This document shows, piece by piece, positions 56,295 to 64,000 of a stretch of DNA of 64,000 bases (the stretch's first letter is position 1; every line of letters starts with the position of its first letter). The stretch lies in contig NZ_LMHY01000029.1 of the NCBI RefSeq assembly GCF_001429045.1, forward strand, positions 560,487 to 624,486, written 5' to 3'. The notes under the pieces are model-generated. The model was not told where the DNA came from and made no database searches. It saw nothing but the letters and a program-made list of their open reading frames with translations. Origin of the DNA: Pseudomonas sp. Root71 (GTDB lineage Bacteria > Pseudomonadota > Gammaproteobacteria > Pseudomonadales > Pseudomonadaceae). The translations under genes were made by a program, and so were the position numbers.

Positions 56295-56359
56295 GGCAAC
56301 GAAGCGCCGACGTTGATCGGCACTCAACAATAATGATGACGTGGTTAGCAGGAGACACG

Positions 56360-58168
56360 ATGAATACGCAGCTTTCGATCAATGGATCGGTGCCCCAGCG
56401 CCTGGCGCAAACCCGCGAACTGATGAGCCGGGAGGGCATTCACGCCTTGCTGGTGCCGTCGGCCGACCCGCACTTGTCCGAATACTTGCCGGGTTACTGG
56501 CAGGGGCGCCAGTGGTTGTCGGGTTTCCATGGTTCGGTCGGCACCCTGATCGTGACCCCGGACTTTGCCGGCGTCTGGGCCGACAGCCGTTATTGGGAGC
56601 AGGCGACCAAGGAACTCAAGGGCAGCGGCATTGAACTGGTCAAGCTGCAACCGGGTCAGCCCGGGCCACTGGAGTGGCTGGCCGAGCAAACCCCCGAGGG
56701 GGGCGTTGTCGCGGTCGATGGCGCGGTCATGGCGGTGGCATCGGCACGGACCCTGGGCACCAGGCTTGAAGAGCGCGGCGCTCGCCTGCGCACCGACATC
56801 GACCTGCTGAGCGGCGTCTGGACCGACCGTCCAGGGCTGCCGGACGAACCGATCTATCAGCACTTGCCTCCACAGGCGACCGTCAGCCGTGGCGAAAAAC
56901 TTGCCAAACTGCGTGAAACCCTTCAGGCGCGGGGTGCCGACTGGCATTTCATCGCCACCCTCGATGACATCGCCTGGCTGTTTAACCTGCGCGGTGGCGA
57001 CGTGTCGTTCAACCCGGTGTTTGTTTCTTTCGCCTTGATCAATCAGCAACAGGCCACGCTGTTTGTCGCCTTGAGCAAAGTCAGCGCCGAGCTGCGTGCC
57101 ATCCTCGAACAGGACGGTGTGACCTTGCGCGATTACAGCGAAGTCGCTGCTGCACTGCGTGCCGTGCCGAGCGGCGCGAGCTTGCAGGTCGACCCGGCGC
57201 GGGTCACTGCGGGGTTGCTGGATAACCTCGACAGTGGGGTGAAGCTGATCGAAGGCCTGAACCCGACTACCCTGGCCAAATCGCAAAAGAGCCTGGCCGA
57301 TGCCGAACACATCCGTCAGGCCATGGAGCAGGACGGCGCAGCGCTGTGCGAATTCTTCGCCTGGCTGGACTCGGCGCTGGGACGCGAGCGCATTACCGAA
57401 CTGACTATTGATGAAAAACTCACCGCCGCCCGTGAGCGCCGTCCGGATTATGTGTCGCTGAGTTTCAACACCATTGCCGCGTTCAACGCCAATGGCGCGA
57501 TGCCGCACTACCATGCCACCGAAGAAGAACACGCGGTGATCGAAGGGGACGGCCTGTTGCTGATCGACTCCGGCGGCCAGTACCTGGGCGGTACCACCGA
57601 CATCACGCGCATGGTTGCGGTGGGCACGCCGACCGATGAGCAAAAGCGCGATTGCACCCGTGTGCTCAAGGGCGTGATTGCCTTGTCCCGCGCGCAGTTC
57701 CCGAAAGGCATCCTGTCACCGCTGCTCGATGCCATCGCCCGTGCGCCCATCTGGGCGGAAAGTGTCGACTACGGTCACGGCACCGGTCATGGCGTCGGTT
57801 ACTTCCTGAACGTCCACGAAGGTCCGCAAGTCATCGCTTATCAGGCCGCACCTGCACCGCAAACCGCGATGCAACCCGGCATGATCACGTCCATTGAGCC
57901 GGGCACCTATCGTCCGGGTCGTTGGGGTGTGCGGATCGAAAACCTGGCGATGAACCGTGAGGCAGGCAAAAGCGAATTCGGCGAGTTCCTCAAGTTCGAA
58001 ACCCTGACCCTGTGCCCGATCGATACGCGCTGCCTGGAAATCTCTCTGCTGTCGGACGAGGAAAAGCAGTGGTTCAACGCCTACCACGCCGAAGTGCGCG
58101 AGCGCCTGAGTCCGTTGGTCGAAGGTGCTGCACTTGAGTGGCTGAACACTCGTACTGCGGCTATCTGA
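56360..58168 (+). CDS. Xaa-Pro aminopeptidase (M24B, large form)
   Basis: A 602-residue cytoplasmic metallopeptidase that removes an N-terminal residue before proline. Two N-terminal creatinase-type domains (about 1-300), then the pita-bread catalytic domain: metal ligands in LLIDSGGQYLGGTTDITRM (two Asp) near 400, GHGTGHGVGYFLNVHEGP (His) near 478, TSIEPGTY (Glu) near 514 and RIENLAM (Glu) near 528. AGGAGA precedes ATG 56360. Longer than E. coli PepP, matching the three-domain form. Confidence 0.92.
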   Translation: MNTQLSINGSVPQRLAQTRELMSREGIHALLVPSADPHLSEYLPGYWQGRQWLSGFHGSVGTLIVTPDFAGVWADSRYWEQATKELKGSGIELVKLQPGQPGPLEWLAEQTPEGGVVAVDGAVMAVASARTLGTRLEERGARLRTDIDLLSGVWTDRPGLPDEPIYQHLPPQATVSRGEKLAKLRETLQARGADWHFIATLDDIAWLFNLRGGDVSFNPVFVSFALINQQQATLFVALSKVSAELRAILEQDGVTLRDYSEVAAALRAVPSGASLQVDPARVTAGLLDNLDSGVKLIEGLNPTTLAKSQKSLADAEHIRQAMEQDGAALCEFFAWLDSALGRERITELTIDEKLTAARERRPDYVSLSFNTIAAFNANGAMPHYHATEEEHAVIEGDGLLLIDSGGQYLGGTTDITRMVAVGTPTDEQKRDCTRVLKGVIALSRAQFPKGILSPLLDAIARAPIWAESVDYGHGTGHGVGYFLNVHEGPQVIAYQAAPAPQTAMQPGMITSIEPGTYRPGRWGVRIENLAMNREAGKSEFGEFLKFETLTLCPIDTRCLEISLLSDEEKQWFNAYHAEVRERLSPLVEGAALEWLNTRTAAI

Positions 58169-58185
58169 TCGGTTTGCTGCTATAG

Positions 58186-59106
58186 CTATTTGTTTATGTG
58201 CAGCTCAGGCGCTTTATCCAGCGCCTGAGCCATATAGTCGACAAAGGCTTTGACCCTGGCGGATTGGCGACGATTCGCCGGGGATACGGCATAAATTGGC
58301 AGCGACAACGTACTGTAGTCCTGCAAAATCGCGCTCACCCGGCCGGTGCTCAGGTCTTCGCTGAATAGCCATATCGGTGACAGTGCAATCCCCAATCCCC
58401 CCAGCACCATTTCGCGGATCGCCTCGGAATTGTTGCTCTGCGCATTGCCCTTGATCCGCACTTCGTGGCGTTGGGTGTCTTTTGTGTACAGCCACAGGTT
58501 TTGACTGCTCAACAGGTTGAACATCAGGCAGTTGTGCCTGCCCAGTTCCTCCGGTGTTTGCGGTTGACCATTTTGCCTGAGGTAGTCAGGTGATGCGACG
58601 GTGACACGGTGGGTATTGCCGACAAGGCGAGCAATCAGGCCACTGTCGTTCAGGGCTCCGATCCTGAACGTCACGTCCAGCCCTTCGCTGACCAGATCCT
58701 GGTTTTGATCGCTCAGTTGCAGGTCGATCTGTACGTCAGGGTAGTGTTTGAGAAAGTCCGGCAAGCGGGGGGCGATCTGCAAGCGTCCGAAACTGACCGA
58801 CGAGCCGATTTTCAACGGTCCGGCGGCCCTTTCCCGACCGGATTGAAAGCTATGTTCCGCCGCGTCCACGGCGGCGAGGATGAGTCTACATTCGTTGTAG
58901 TACCGCTGACCTTCGTCCGTCAGGGACAACTTGCGGGTACTGCGGGTAATCAGCTTTCCGCCCAATCGGGCTTCCAGTGCTTGCAACACTTTGCTGATGG
59001 TCGGCTGGCTGGTCTGCAACTCCCGGGCAACGGCGGAAAAACTGCCCCGTTCGACCACCCGCACGAAAATCGCCATTGCATTGAGTTTGTCCACGGGATC
59101 GCTCAT
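58186..59106 (-). CDS. LysR-family transcriptional regulator
   Basis: A 306-residue regulator. Helix-turn-helix about 5-65 (FVRVVERGSFSAVARELQTS), effector domain 92-300. It is of the CrgA-like subgroup (SRTRK-type linker: LITRSTRKLSLTDEGQRYY). Divergent from the oxidoreductase gene at 59211, which it probably regulates. The start at 59106 begins the conserved N-terminus; a longer frame to 59286 overlaps the other gene's leader. Confidence 0.92.
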   Translation of the reverse strand: MSDPVDKLNAMAIFVRVVERGSFSAVARELQTSQPTISKVLQALEARLGGKLITRSTRKLSLTDEGQRYYNECRLILAAVDAAEHSFQSGRERAAGPLKIGSSVSFGRLQIAPRLPDFLKHYPDVQIDLQLSDQNQDLVSEGLDVTFRIGALNDSGLIARLVGNTHRVTVASPDYLRQNGQPQTPEELGRHNCLMFNLLSSQNLWLYTKDTQRHEVRIKGNAQSNNSEAIREMVLGGLGIALSPIWLFSEDLSTGRVSAILQDYSTLSLPIYAVSPANRRQSARVKAFVDYMAQALDKAPELHINK

Positions 59107-59210
59107 TGATGCCGTAATGGAATGATCACTATAGCGGCATGGCGTCTTATCGGCATGAATTGAGCAAGACAAAATCAGTCCTGCATTCACTACTGATGGG
59201 ACATGGCGAA

Positions 59211-60209
59211 ATGACTGACTTACTGAATATGCGCGCTCTGATGGTTGACTCGGCCAATGCGCCGTTACGTCTGGTTTCCATTGCACGGCCCGTGCCGCAG
59301 GCGGGGCAGGTACTGGTCAGGATCAGGGCCAGCGGTGTCAATCCGCTGGACGGCAAAATCCGCTCCGGGCAGGCGACCCATGCGGCTCAACCATTGCCGG
59401 CGATAGTGGGGATGGATCTGGCCGGAACCGTAGCGGCGTTGGGGGAGGGCGTCAGCGGCTGGCTGCCGGGAGATGACGTGTATGCGATGGCCACTGGTAT
59501 TGGCGGTATTCAAGGTTCATTGGCCGAGTACGCGGTGGTCGACGCGCGACTGTTGGCTCGCAAACCACACAACTTGAGCATGCGTGAGGCTGCCGGTTTG
59601 CCGCTGGTGCTGATCACCGCTTGGGAAGGTCTGGTCGACCGGGCTCGCGTTCGGCCCGGGCAAAAGGTATTGATCCATGGTGGCGCCGGTGGTGTTGGCC
59701 ATGTCGCGGTGCAAATCGCCCGCGCTTTTGGCGCAGAAGTTTTTGCTACGGGCTCTGCCGGGCAGCAGTCGATTATCGAAGGGTTCGGCGCGACGTTTAT
59801 CGATTACCGCAAGTCTTCGGTTGAAGACTATATGGCTGAGCATACGGCCGGTGAGGGCTTCGACATTGTTTATGACACAGTGGGGGGTGAAACGCTGGAT
59901 GCGTCATTCAAGGCGGCACGGATGTATCACGGCCATGTGCTCAGTTGCCTGGGGTGGGGTCAGCACAGCCTGGCACCGCTTTCCTTTCGGGGAGCGACAT
60001 ACTCCGGTGTCTTCACTTTGCTGCCGCTCCTGACCGGCAAGGGGCGTGAGCATCACGGCGAGATTCTGCACGAGGCGGCGCGGTTGATTGAGGCGGGCAA
60101 GCTCGCGCCGTTGCTTGACCCGCACTCGTTCACGCTGGAATCCGCAGAAGCCGCCCATGTACTGCTCTTGTCAGGAGAGGCAAAGGGGCGGTTGGTGGTC
60201 GAGATTTAA
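59211..60209 (+). CDS. Zinc-independent quinone oxidoreductase-like MDR protein
   Basis: A 332-residue medium-chain dehydrogenase/reductase. GroES-like domain 1-125 (VLVRIRASGVNPLDGKIRSG: no zinc-ligand Cys), Rossmann domain with GGAGGVGHVAVQIARAFGA near 150. Probably reduces quinones or enones with NADPH. Starts at 59211 and 59229 are both possible; neither has a strong ribosome site. It ends four bases inside the convergent isomerase gene. Confidence 0.88.
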   Translation: MTDLLNMRALMVDSANAPLRLVSIARPVPQAGQVLVRIRASGVNPLDGKIRSGQATHAAQPLPAIVGMDLAGTVAALGEGVSGWLPGDDVYAMATGIGGIQGSLAEYAVVDARLLARKPHNLSMREAAGLPLVLITAWEGLVDRARVRPGQKVLIHGGAGGVGHVAVQIARAFGAEVFATGSAGQQSIIEGFGATFIDYRKSSVEDYMAEHTAGEGFDIVYDTVGGETLDASFKAARMYHGHVLSCLGWGQHSLAPLSFRGATYSGVFTLLPLLTGKGREHHGEILHEAARLIEAGKLAPLLDPHSFTLESAEAAHVLLLSGEAKGRLVVEI

Positions 60210-60796
60210 ATCAGGGCTTCGAGCACGAAGTCCAGTCGATCCTGGCCGAAATACAGCTGGTCATCGACAAACATGCTTGGTACGCCGAATACGCCGCGCT
60301 GCACCGCTTTCTCGGTGTTGTCCTTGAGCGTTGCCTTGACTGTTTCGTCGGCGGTCAGTGCCAGCACCTCGTTGGGATCGAAACCGTTGTCGCTCAGCAC
60401 CGCCGCTACGGTGGCCGGGTCATTGAGGTTGCGGCCGTCGACCCACAGGGCGTTGAACAGGCAGTCAATGAAGGCGACAAAACGCTCGGGGTGGTGCAAC
60501 TGAATGCCGGTCACGGCACGCATCAGCATCAGGGTGTTGATCGGGAAATGCGGATTGAACTTCAGTGGTACGCCGTAGCGCCGGGCATAACGGTCGAGGT
60601 CCTGAATCATGTGGCGGCCCTTGGCGGGAATGGTCGCCGGGGAGGCGTTGCCGGTGGCCTTGAACACGCCGCCGAGCAGGATCGGGATGTAGATCAGTTG
60701 GCTGTCGGTTTGCTCACAGATTGTCGGTAGCTGGGTATAGGCCAGGTAAGTGGTGGGGCTGCCCAGGTCAAAAAGGAATTCCACGGTTTTGCTCAT
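60206..60796 (-). CDS. DsbA-fold 2-hydroxychromene-2-carboxylate isomerase-like protein
   Basis: A 196-residue cytoplasmic GST-kappa/DsbA-fold protein. The active-site region FLFDLGSPTTYLAYTQLP has serine in place of the DsbA cysteine pair, as in HCCA isomerases, which use glutathione. Other landmarks are RYGVPLKFNPHFPINTLMLM and the cis-Pro loop GVFGVPSMFVDD near 168. It lies just before the SDR gene on the same strand (37 bases apart), so both belong to one unit. Confidence 0.9.
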   Translation of the reverse strand: MSKTVEFLFDLGSPTTYLAYTQLPTICEQTDSQLIYIPILLGGVFKATGNASPATIPAKGRHMIQDLDRYARRYGVPLKFNPHFPINTLMLMRAVTGIQLHHPERFVAFIDCLFNALWVDGRNLNDPATVAAVLSDNGFDPNEVLALTADETVKATLKDNTEKAVQRGVFGVPSMFVDDQLYFGQDRLDFVLEALI

Positions 60797-60832
60797 GTTC
60801 GATGCGCTCTGCTTATTGTTGTGGGGGAGGGC

Positions 60833-61561
60833 TTACCAGCGTTCGCTCCAGGGGCGCAGGTCCAGTTCGAAAGTCCAGGCGTCGCGGGGCTGGCTGTGCA
60901 GGTACCAGTAATTCTCGGCGATGTGTTCGGGGTCGAGAATGCCGTCCTGATCCTTGGTCGCGTATTTCTCGGGGAAGCTGTCGCGGATGAAGTCGGTATC
61001 GATGGCGCCGTCGACGACGACATGGGCAACGTGAATGTTCATCGGGCCGAGCTCTCGGGCCATGCTTTGCGCCAGTGCTCGAATGCCGTGCTTGGCGCCG
61101 GCAAATGCGGCGAACCCGGCTGCTCCACGCAGGCCTGCAGTGGCACCGGTGAACAGGATCGTGCCTCGCTGGCGCTTGGCCATGCGTTTGGCCACTTCAC
61201 GGGCATTGAGAAAACCGGAAAAACAGGCCATTTCCCAGATCTTGAAATACTTGCGGGCGGTTTCTTCGAGAATGCTGCACGGTACATTGGCGCCGATGTT
61301 GAAGACAAATGCCTCGATGGGACCGATCTCGCTTTCGATCTGCTCGACCAGTGCTACCACATCATCTTCCTTGCGGGCATCGCAGGCGAAACCGTGGGCC
61401 TCGCCACCGTCGGCCTTGATGGCATTCACCAGTGGCTGGAGCTTGTCCGCACTGCGGCGGGTGACGCAGGCGACAAAACCCTCCTGGGCAAAACGCTTGG
61501 CAATGGCGCCACCCGTGGAATCACCTGCACCGACGACCAGTACGACCTTCTTGTTATTCAT
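60833..61561 (-). CDS. SDR-family protein with Phe in place of the catalytic Tyr
   Basis: A 242-residue short-chain dehydrogenase-like protein. The cofactor loop reads VGAGDSTGGAIA near 10, unlike the usual TGxxxGIG. NIGAN near 88. The catalytic site reads FAAFAGAKHG near 155, so the YxxxK tyrosine is phenylalanine while the lysine remains. Such members may bind NADP without classical dehydrogenase activity. First gene of the unit with the isomerase; divergent from a TetR gene. Confidence 0.88.
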   Translation of the reverse strand: MNNKKVVLVVGAGDSTGGAIAKRFAQEGFVACVTRRSADKLQPLVNAIKADGGEAHGFACDARKEDDVVALVEQIESEIGPIEAFVFNIGANVPCSILEETARKYFKIWEMACFSGFLNAREVAKRMAKRQRGTILFTGATAGLRGAAGFAAFAGAKHGIRALAQSMARELGPMNIHVAHVVVDGAIDTDFIRDSFPEKYATKDQDGILDPEHIAENYWYLHSQPRDAWTFELDLRPWSERW

Positions 61562-61578
61562 GGGTAGATCCCTTTTGG

Positions 61579-61606
61579 TAAACGATCGTTAACTAAACGA
61601 ACGTTA
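61579..61606. promoter_or_regulatory. Candidate TetR operator, tandem 13-mers
   Basis: TAAACGATCGTTA (61579-61591) and TAAACGAACGTTA (61594-61606) differ by one base and start 15 bases apart. Each is a near or perfect palindrome. They lie 18 bases before the SDR start and about 50 before the TetR gene. Confidence 0.8.
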
Positions 61607-61654
61607 TGCTATGATTCGACAGACGTCAAGGCGAGCAATTTAGGGAGAAGGGAA

Positions 61655-62215
61655 ATGCGTTATTCGGCCAGTCACAAGCTGGAAACCAGGCAAAGGCTGC
61701 TGGAAAGCAGTGCGGTATCGGCCAAGAAGTCTGGATTTTCAACGGTCGGCGTGGACGGCCTGATGAAAGCGATTGGCTTGAGTGGCGGCGCCTTCTATAG
61801 CCATTTCTCGTCGAAAGACGAGTTGTTCGCCAGCATCGTCGAGCGTGAGTTGGGGCAAAGCCTGACGCGACTGGGGGAGGGACAGGACCGTGACAAGCTT
61901 GAGCGTTGTTTGAAACAGTACCTGAGTATGTCTCACGTCGAGAATCCGGAGACCGGTTGTGCATTGCCGGCATTGGGGGCGGAAATTGCCCGATCCGGCC
62001 TGATGGTCCGTCAACAGGCCGAGCACTGGATTTGTCGGCTTCAGGAACGTTGGGCGGGTGTTCTGCAAAGCGACAGCCTGGCGTGGGCGATTCTGTCGCA
62101 ATGTATTGGCGCGCTGGTGGTAGCGCGCATGCTGGCTAGCCCTGATATCCAGCGCACTGTGCTGAAGTCCAGCTACGAGGAAATCGGCCGTCAGATCGCA
62201 AGTCCGAGAACCTGA
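61655..62215 (+). CDS. TetR/AcrR-family regulator
   Basis: A 186-residue regulator. DNA-binding helices about 8-55 (GVDGLMKAIGLSGGAFYSHF). C-terminal domain contains NPETGCALPALGAEIARSG, typical of the TetR_C_33-like group that includes electrophile or NEM-type sensors. GGGAGAAGGG precedes ATG 61655. Divergent from the SDR-isomerase unit and likely its repressor via the tandem 13-mers. Confidence 0.92.
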   Translation: MRYSASHKLETRQRLLESSAVSAKKSGFSTVGVDGLMKAIGLSGGAFYSHFSSKDELFASIVERELGQSLTRLGEGQDRDKLERCLKQYLSMSHVENPETGCALPALGAEIARSGLMVRQQAEHWICRLQERWAGVLQSDSLAWAILSQCIGALVVARMLASPDIQRTVLKSSYEEIGRQIASPRT

Positions 62216-62229
62216 CGCGACGGCCCTGT

Positions 62230-62511
62230 CTATTTGCAGATGACAATCATGCTGCGGCTGGTATAACCCGCAGGATTGAGGCCAAACGGATAATCGCCGG
62301 GCTCTTCCACGGCATCTCCCGATTTGGCGATGACCTTGTATCCCTTGGGGGCGCAGGAGTTGGCTGCGCTGGCGTAGCACTTGTCCCAGGATGAAGACAG
62401 TCCGGAACAGTTGATGTGTAGCCCTTTCTTACCGTGCTTGATCTGAGTTTCCGAGGTCGCTGCGCAGCCCGCAATTGCAAGTACGGCGACCAGTATCAAA
62501 AATCGTTTCAT
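62230..62511 (-). CDS. Small cysteine-containing lipoprotein
   Basis: A 93-residue lipoprotein. Lipobox AIAGC (Cys16). The mature part has conserved cysteines (LHINCSGLSSSWDKCYASA, NSCAPKGYKVI, IVICK), probably two disulfides. It belongs to a widespread family of proteobacterial lipoproteins without known function. The start at 62511 begins the signal peptide. Confidence 0.82.
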   Translation of the reverse strand: MKRFLILVAVLAIAGCAATSETQIKHGKKGLHINCSGLSSSWDKCYASAANSCAPKGYKVIAKSGDAVEEPGDYPFGLNPAGYTSRSMIVICK

Positions 62512-62679
62512 TACTGTCCTTATAGCGTCCCCGGATCTTGTGCCCGGGTCTGGCTGCATTCGCTTTCGCTTGACGCGTACCGATATCCCTATCTGAAATG
62601 GTCCATGGCATGACTCTGGGGTGCGGGCTAAACATGGCCTAATTGAGCGGCAAATACCAGAGCCGTGTCATATCTGCTT

Positions 62680-63567
62680 TCAATCTGCCGCTACTGCTGG
62701 CCTGGTGGCAGAGCTCATGGTCATGGTTGCACCGACAGATGCCAGAATGATGCACATGATTGCCATCCATTGTGACAACGAGAGGTATTCATGAAGGAAC
62801 AGCAAGCCAGATAGCGCGCCGAAGGCAGGCTCGATACTCATCAGTGTGCCGAAGGTTCTGGCCGGCATACGGGTCAGGGCGACCATCTCCAGGGTGTAGG
62901 GGAGAGCGGTGGACAAGATGGCGACGCCGAGGGCCACAGGGATCAAAGATGGAGTCAGCAGAGCGGAACCGGCATGGACAATACCGATGGGGGCTACGAA
63001 GAGCGCAGCGATCATTACGCCCAGCGCGGCGGTTTGCACGCCATTGTCGGCCCCGGCTTTTTGCCCGAACAAAATGTACAGTGCCCAGCAGACTCCGGCA
63101 CCCAAGGCATAACCCGCACCTACCAGATCGATGCCGGCGGTCGCTTCTCCCGTCGGTATCAGTAACAGTAAGCCGACGGCAGCCAGGGCGATCCATAAGA
63201 AGTCGATCGCGCGACGCGAGGCGTAGATCGCCACCGCCAGTGGGCCGGTGAATTCAAGTGCAACCGCGATGCCCAGCGGGACGGTTTGCAGCGACATATA
63301 GAAGAGGAAGTTCATGCCGCCCAGCGCCATCCCGTAGACGATGACGGTGCGCAGGGACCTGGCGGTGAGTTTGGCCCGCCATGGACGCAGTATCAGCATC
63401 ATGATCACACTGGCAAAAATCAGTCGTAATGTTGTCGTCCCCTGAGGGCCGACAACCGAGAACATGCTTTTGGCCAGGGAAGCTCCGGACTGGATCGACG
63501 CCATGGCTATGAGCAGCAGCCCAACCGAGAACAGGGTAGAGGCTAGGCTGCGAGGCTGGTCATTCAT
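62680..63567 (-). CDS. EamA/RhtA-type drug/metabolite exporter
   Basis: A 295-residue inner-membrane protein with about ten hydrophobic segments in two EamA repeats (about 15-140 and 150-285). Landmarks: GTTTLRLIFASVIMMLILRP and ALPYTLEMVALTRMPARTFG with SIEPAFGALSGLLFLHE, which are typical of the RhtA threonine/homoserine exporter branch. Monocistronic. Confidence 0.92.
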   Translation of the reverse strand: MNDQPRSLASTLFSVGLLLIAMASIQSGASLAKSMFSVVGPQGTTTLRLIFASVIMMLILRPWRAKLTARSLRTVIVYGMALGGMNFLFYMSLQTVPLGIAVALEFTGPLAVAIYASRRAIDFLWIALAAVGLLLLIPTGEATAGIDLVGAGYALGAGVCWALYILFGQKAGADNGVQTAALGVMIAALFVAPIGIVHAGSALLTPSLIPVALGVAILSTALPYTLEMVALTRMPARTFGTLMSIEPAFGALSGLLFLHEYLSLSQWMAIMCIILASVGATMTMSSATRPAVAAD

Positions 63568-63847
63568 TGCGTGGCATCGTCCGAAATATAGGTGTCAAGG
63601 GTATTTCTATTTGTGTTGGGCAATATACTGCGCATTCCCTGCAGGCGCGTCTATATATAAGCAGTGTTTTTGCACATATCGGTAGAAACTCGAATCAGTG
63701 CTTGACGGCAGATTCTGGAAGCCTATAATTCGCCCCACTTCCGGCGCAGTCGAAACGGAAAACTCCTTGGTAAACAATGAGTTACGCAGTTTTCGACAGC
63801 GGGTCGCTTCAGTTCATCGAAGCCGAAAGGGAGTTGAAAAAGAGGTG
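63568..63847. other. Leader between exporter gene and rRNA-type promoters
   Basis: About 280 bases without a recognisable gene. Short frames on both strands have no ribosome site and run into the promoter region. Probably the upstream activating region of the rRNA promoters and the exporter's own promoter. Confidence 0.5.
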
Positions 63848-63875
63848 TTGACAGCAGCGTGTAACGCTGTAGAAT
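63848..63875 (+). promoter_or_regulatory. Strong sigma-70 promoter P1 (rRNA type)
   Basis: TTGACA at 63848-63853, 16-base spacer, TAGAAT at 63870-63875, with an A-rich stretch (TTGAAAAAGA) just before the -35 box that looks like an UP element. Confidence 0.85.
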
Positions 63876-63956
63876 TCGCGTCCCGCTGACGAGAGATCTG
63901 AAGCGCAAGTGGTTGAAGTTGAAAAGGAAACTTGGAAAACTTCTGAAAATAACCAC

Positions 63957-63984
63957 TTGACAGCAAATGAGGCTGCTGTAGAAT
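63957..63984 (+). promoter_or_regulatory. Strong sigma-70 promoter P2 (rRNA type)
   Basis: TTGACA at 63957-63962, 16-base spacer, TAGAAT at 63979-63984, followed by a GC-rich discriminator GCGCGCC. A-rich upstream DNA. Tandem with P1, 109 bases apart. The layout matches a Pseudomonas rRNA operon leader; the 16S gene would begin outside the window. Confidence 0.87.
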
Positions 63985-64000
63985 GCGCGCCTCGGTTGAG

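Noticed and set aside
63698..63956. Short frames at the right end (63698-63889 plus, 63723-63956 minus).
   Set aside because: They overlap the first of the tandem rRNA-type promoters, lack ribosome sites and have no family features.

Overview
The window comes from a fluorescent Pseudomonas, most likely of the P. fluorescens group. It is GC-rich and carries the non-ribosomal peptide synthetase PvdL with the sigma factor PvdS, the ferric-pyoverdine handling operon fpvGHJKCDEF, an acyclic terpene (citronellol/geraniol) utilisation cluster atuRABCDEF, and several GTGGGAGCGAGC-type REP doublets (REPINs) between genes. No prophage, transposase, tRNA or CRISPR array was found.

Layout, left to right. 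1-1980: the end of moaB, then moeA (molybdenum cofactor) and a small membrane protein. 2574-5701: a compact IclR regulator / hydrolase / MFS transporter unit behind a long AT-rich leader. 5831-9725: a NarL-type two-component pair, a degenerate Hpt-like protein and a flagellar-regulon cheV. 9824-11609: a MOSC protein, ppnP and a DEDD exonuclease. 11680-20793: atuFEDCBA on the minus strand, divergent from atuR, with a strong inverted-repeat operator between them. 20886-21704: a periplasmic binding protein. 21780-36792: a siderophore-type acyltransferase, pvdS and the roughly 13-kb pvdL. 36996-44498: a hydrolase, dsbG / tlpA-like / dsbD, an inserted Sel1-repeat gene, and the dsbRS two-component pair. 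44772-46481: pvdH and an MbtH-like gene. 46667-52909: fpvFEDCKJHG on the minus strand. 53198-63567: ordinary housekeeping and catabolic genes (VOC protein, lipoproteins, LysE exporter, cysteine desulfurase, aminopeptidase P, LysR / oxidoreductase, DsbA-like isomerase, SDR / TetR, EamA exporter). 63848-64000: tandem strong promoters that look like the start of a ribosomal RNA operon, which itself lies beyond the window.

The iron genes form one regulon that can be read from the DNA. A Fur box lies in front of pvdS and another in front of fpvG. PvdS-type promoters (CTAAAT-N16-CGT) lie in front of the acyltransferase gene at 21780, pvdL (one mismatch) and pvdH. PvdS would then drive synthesis of the pyoverdine precursor: PvdH makes 2,4-diaminobutyrate, PvdL assembles acyl-Glu-D-Tyr-Dab, and the MbtH-like protein assists adenylation. 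FpvG-K and FpvC-F would reduce and release iron from ferric pyoverdine in the periplasm and import it. The most notable oddities are a REPIN translated in frame inside fpvD, the IS-box-driven IucB-like acyltransferase, a Sel1 gene splitting the dsb / dsbRS locus, and an Hpt-like protein without the expected histidine.
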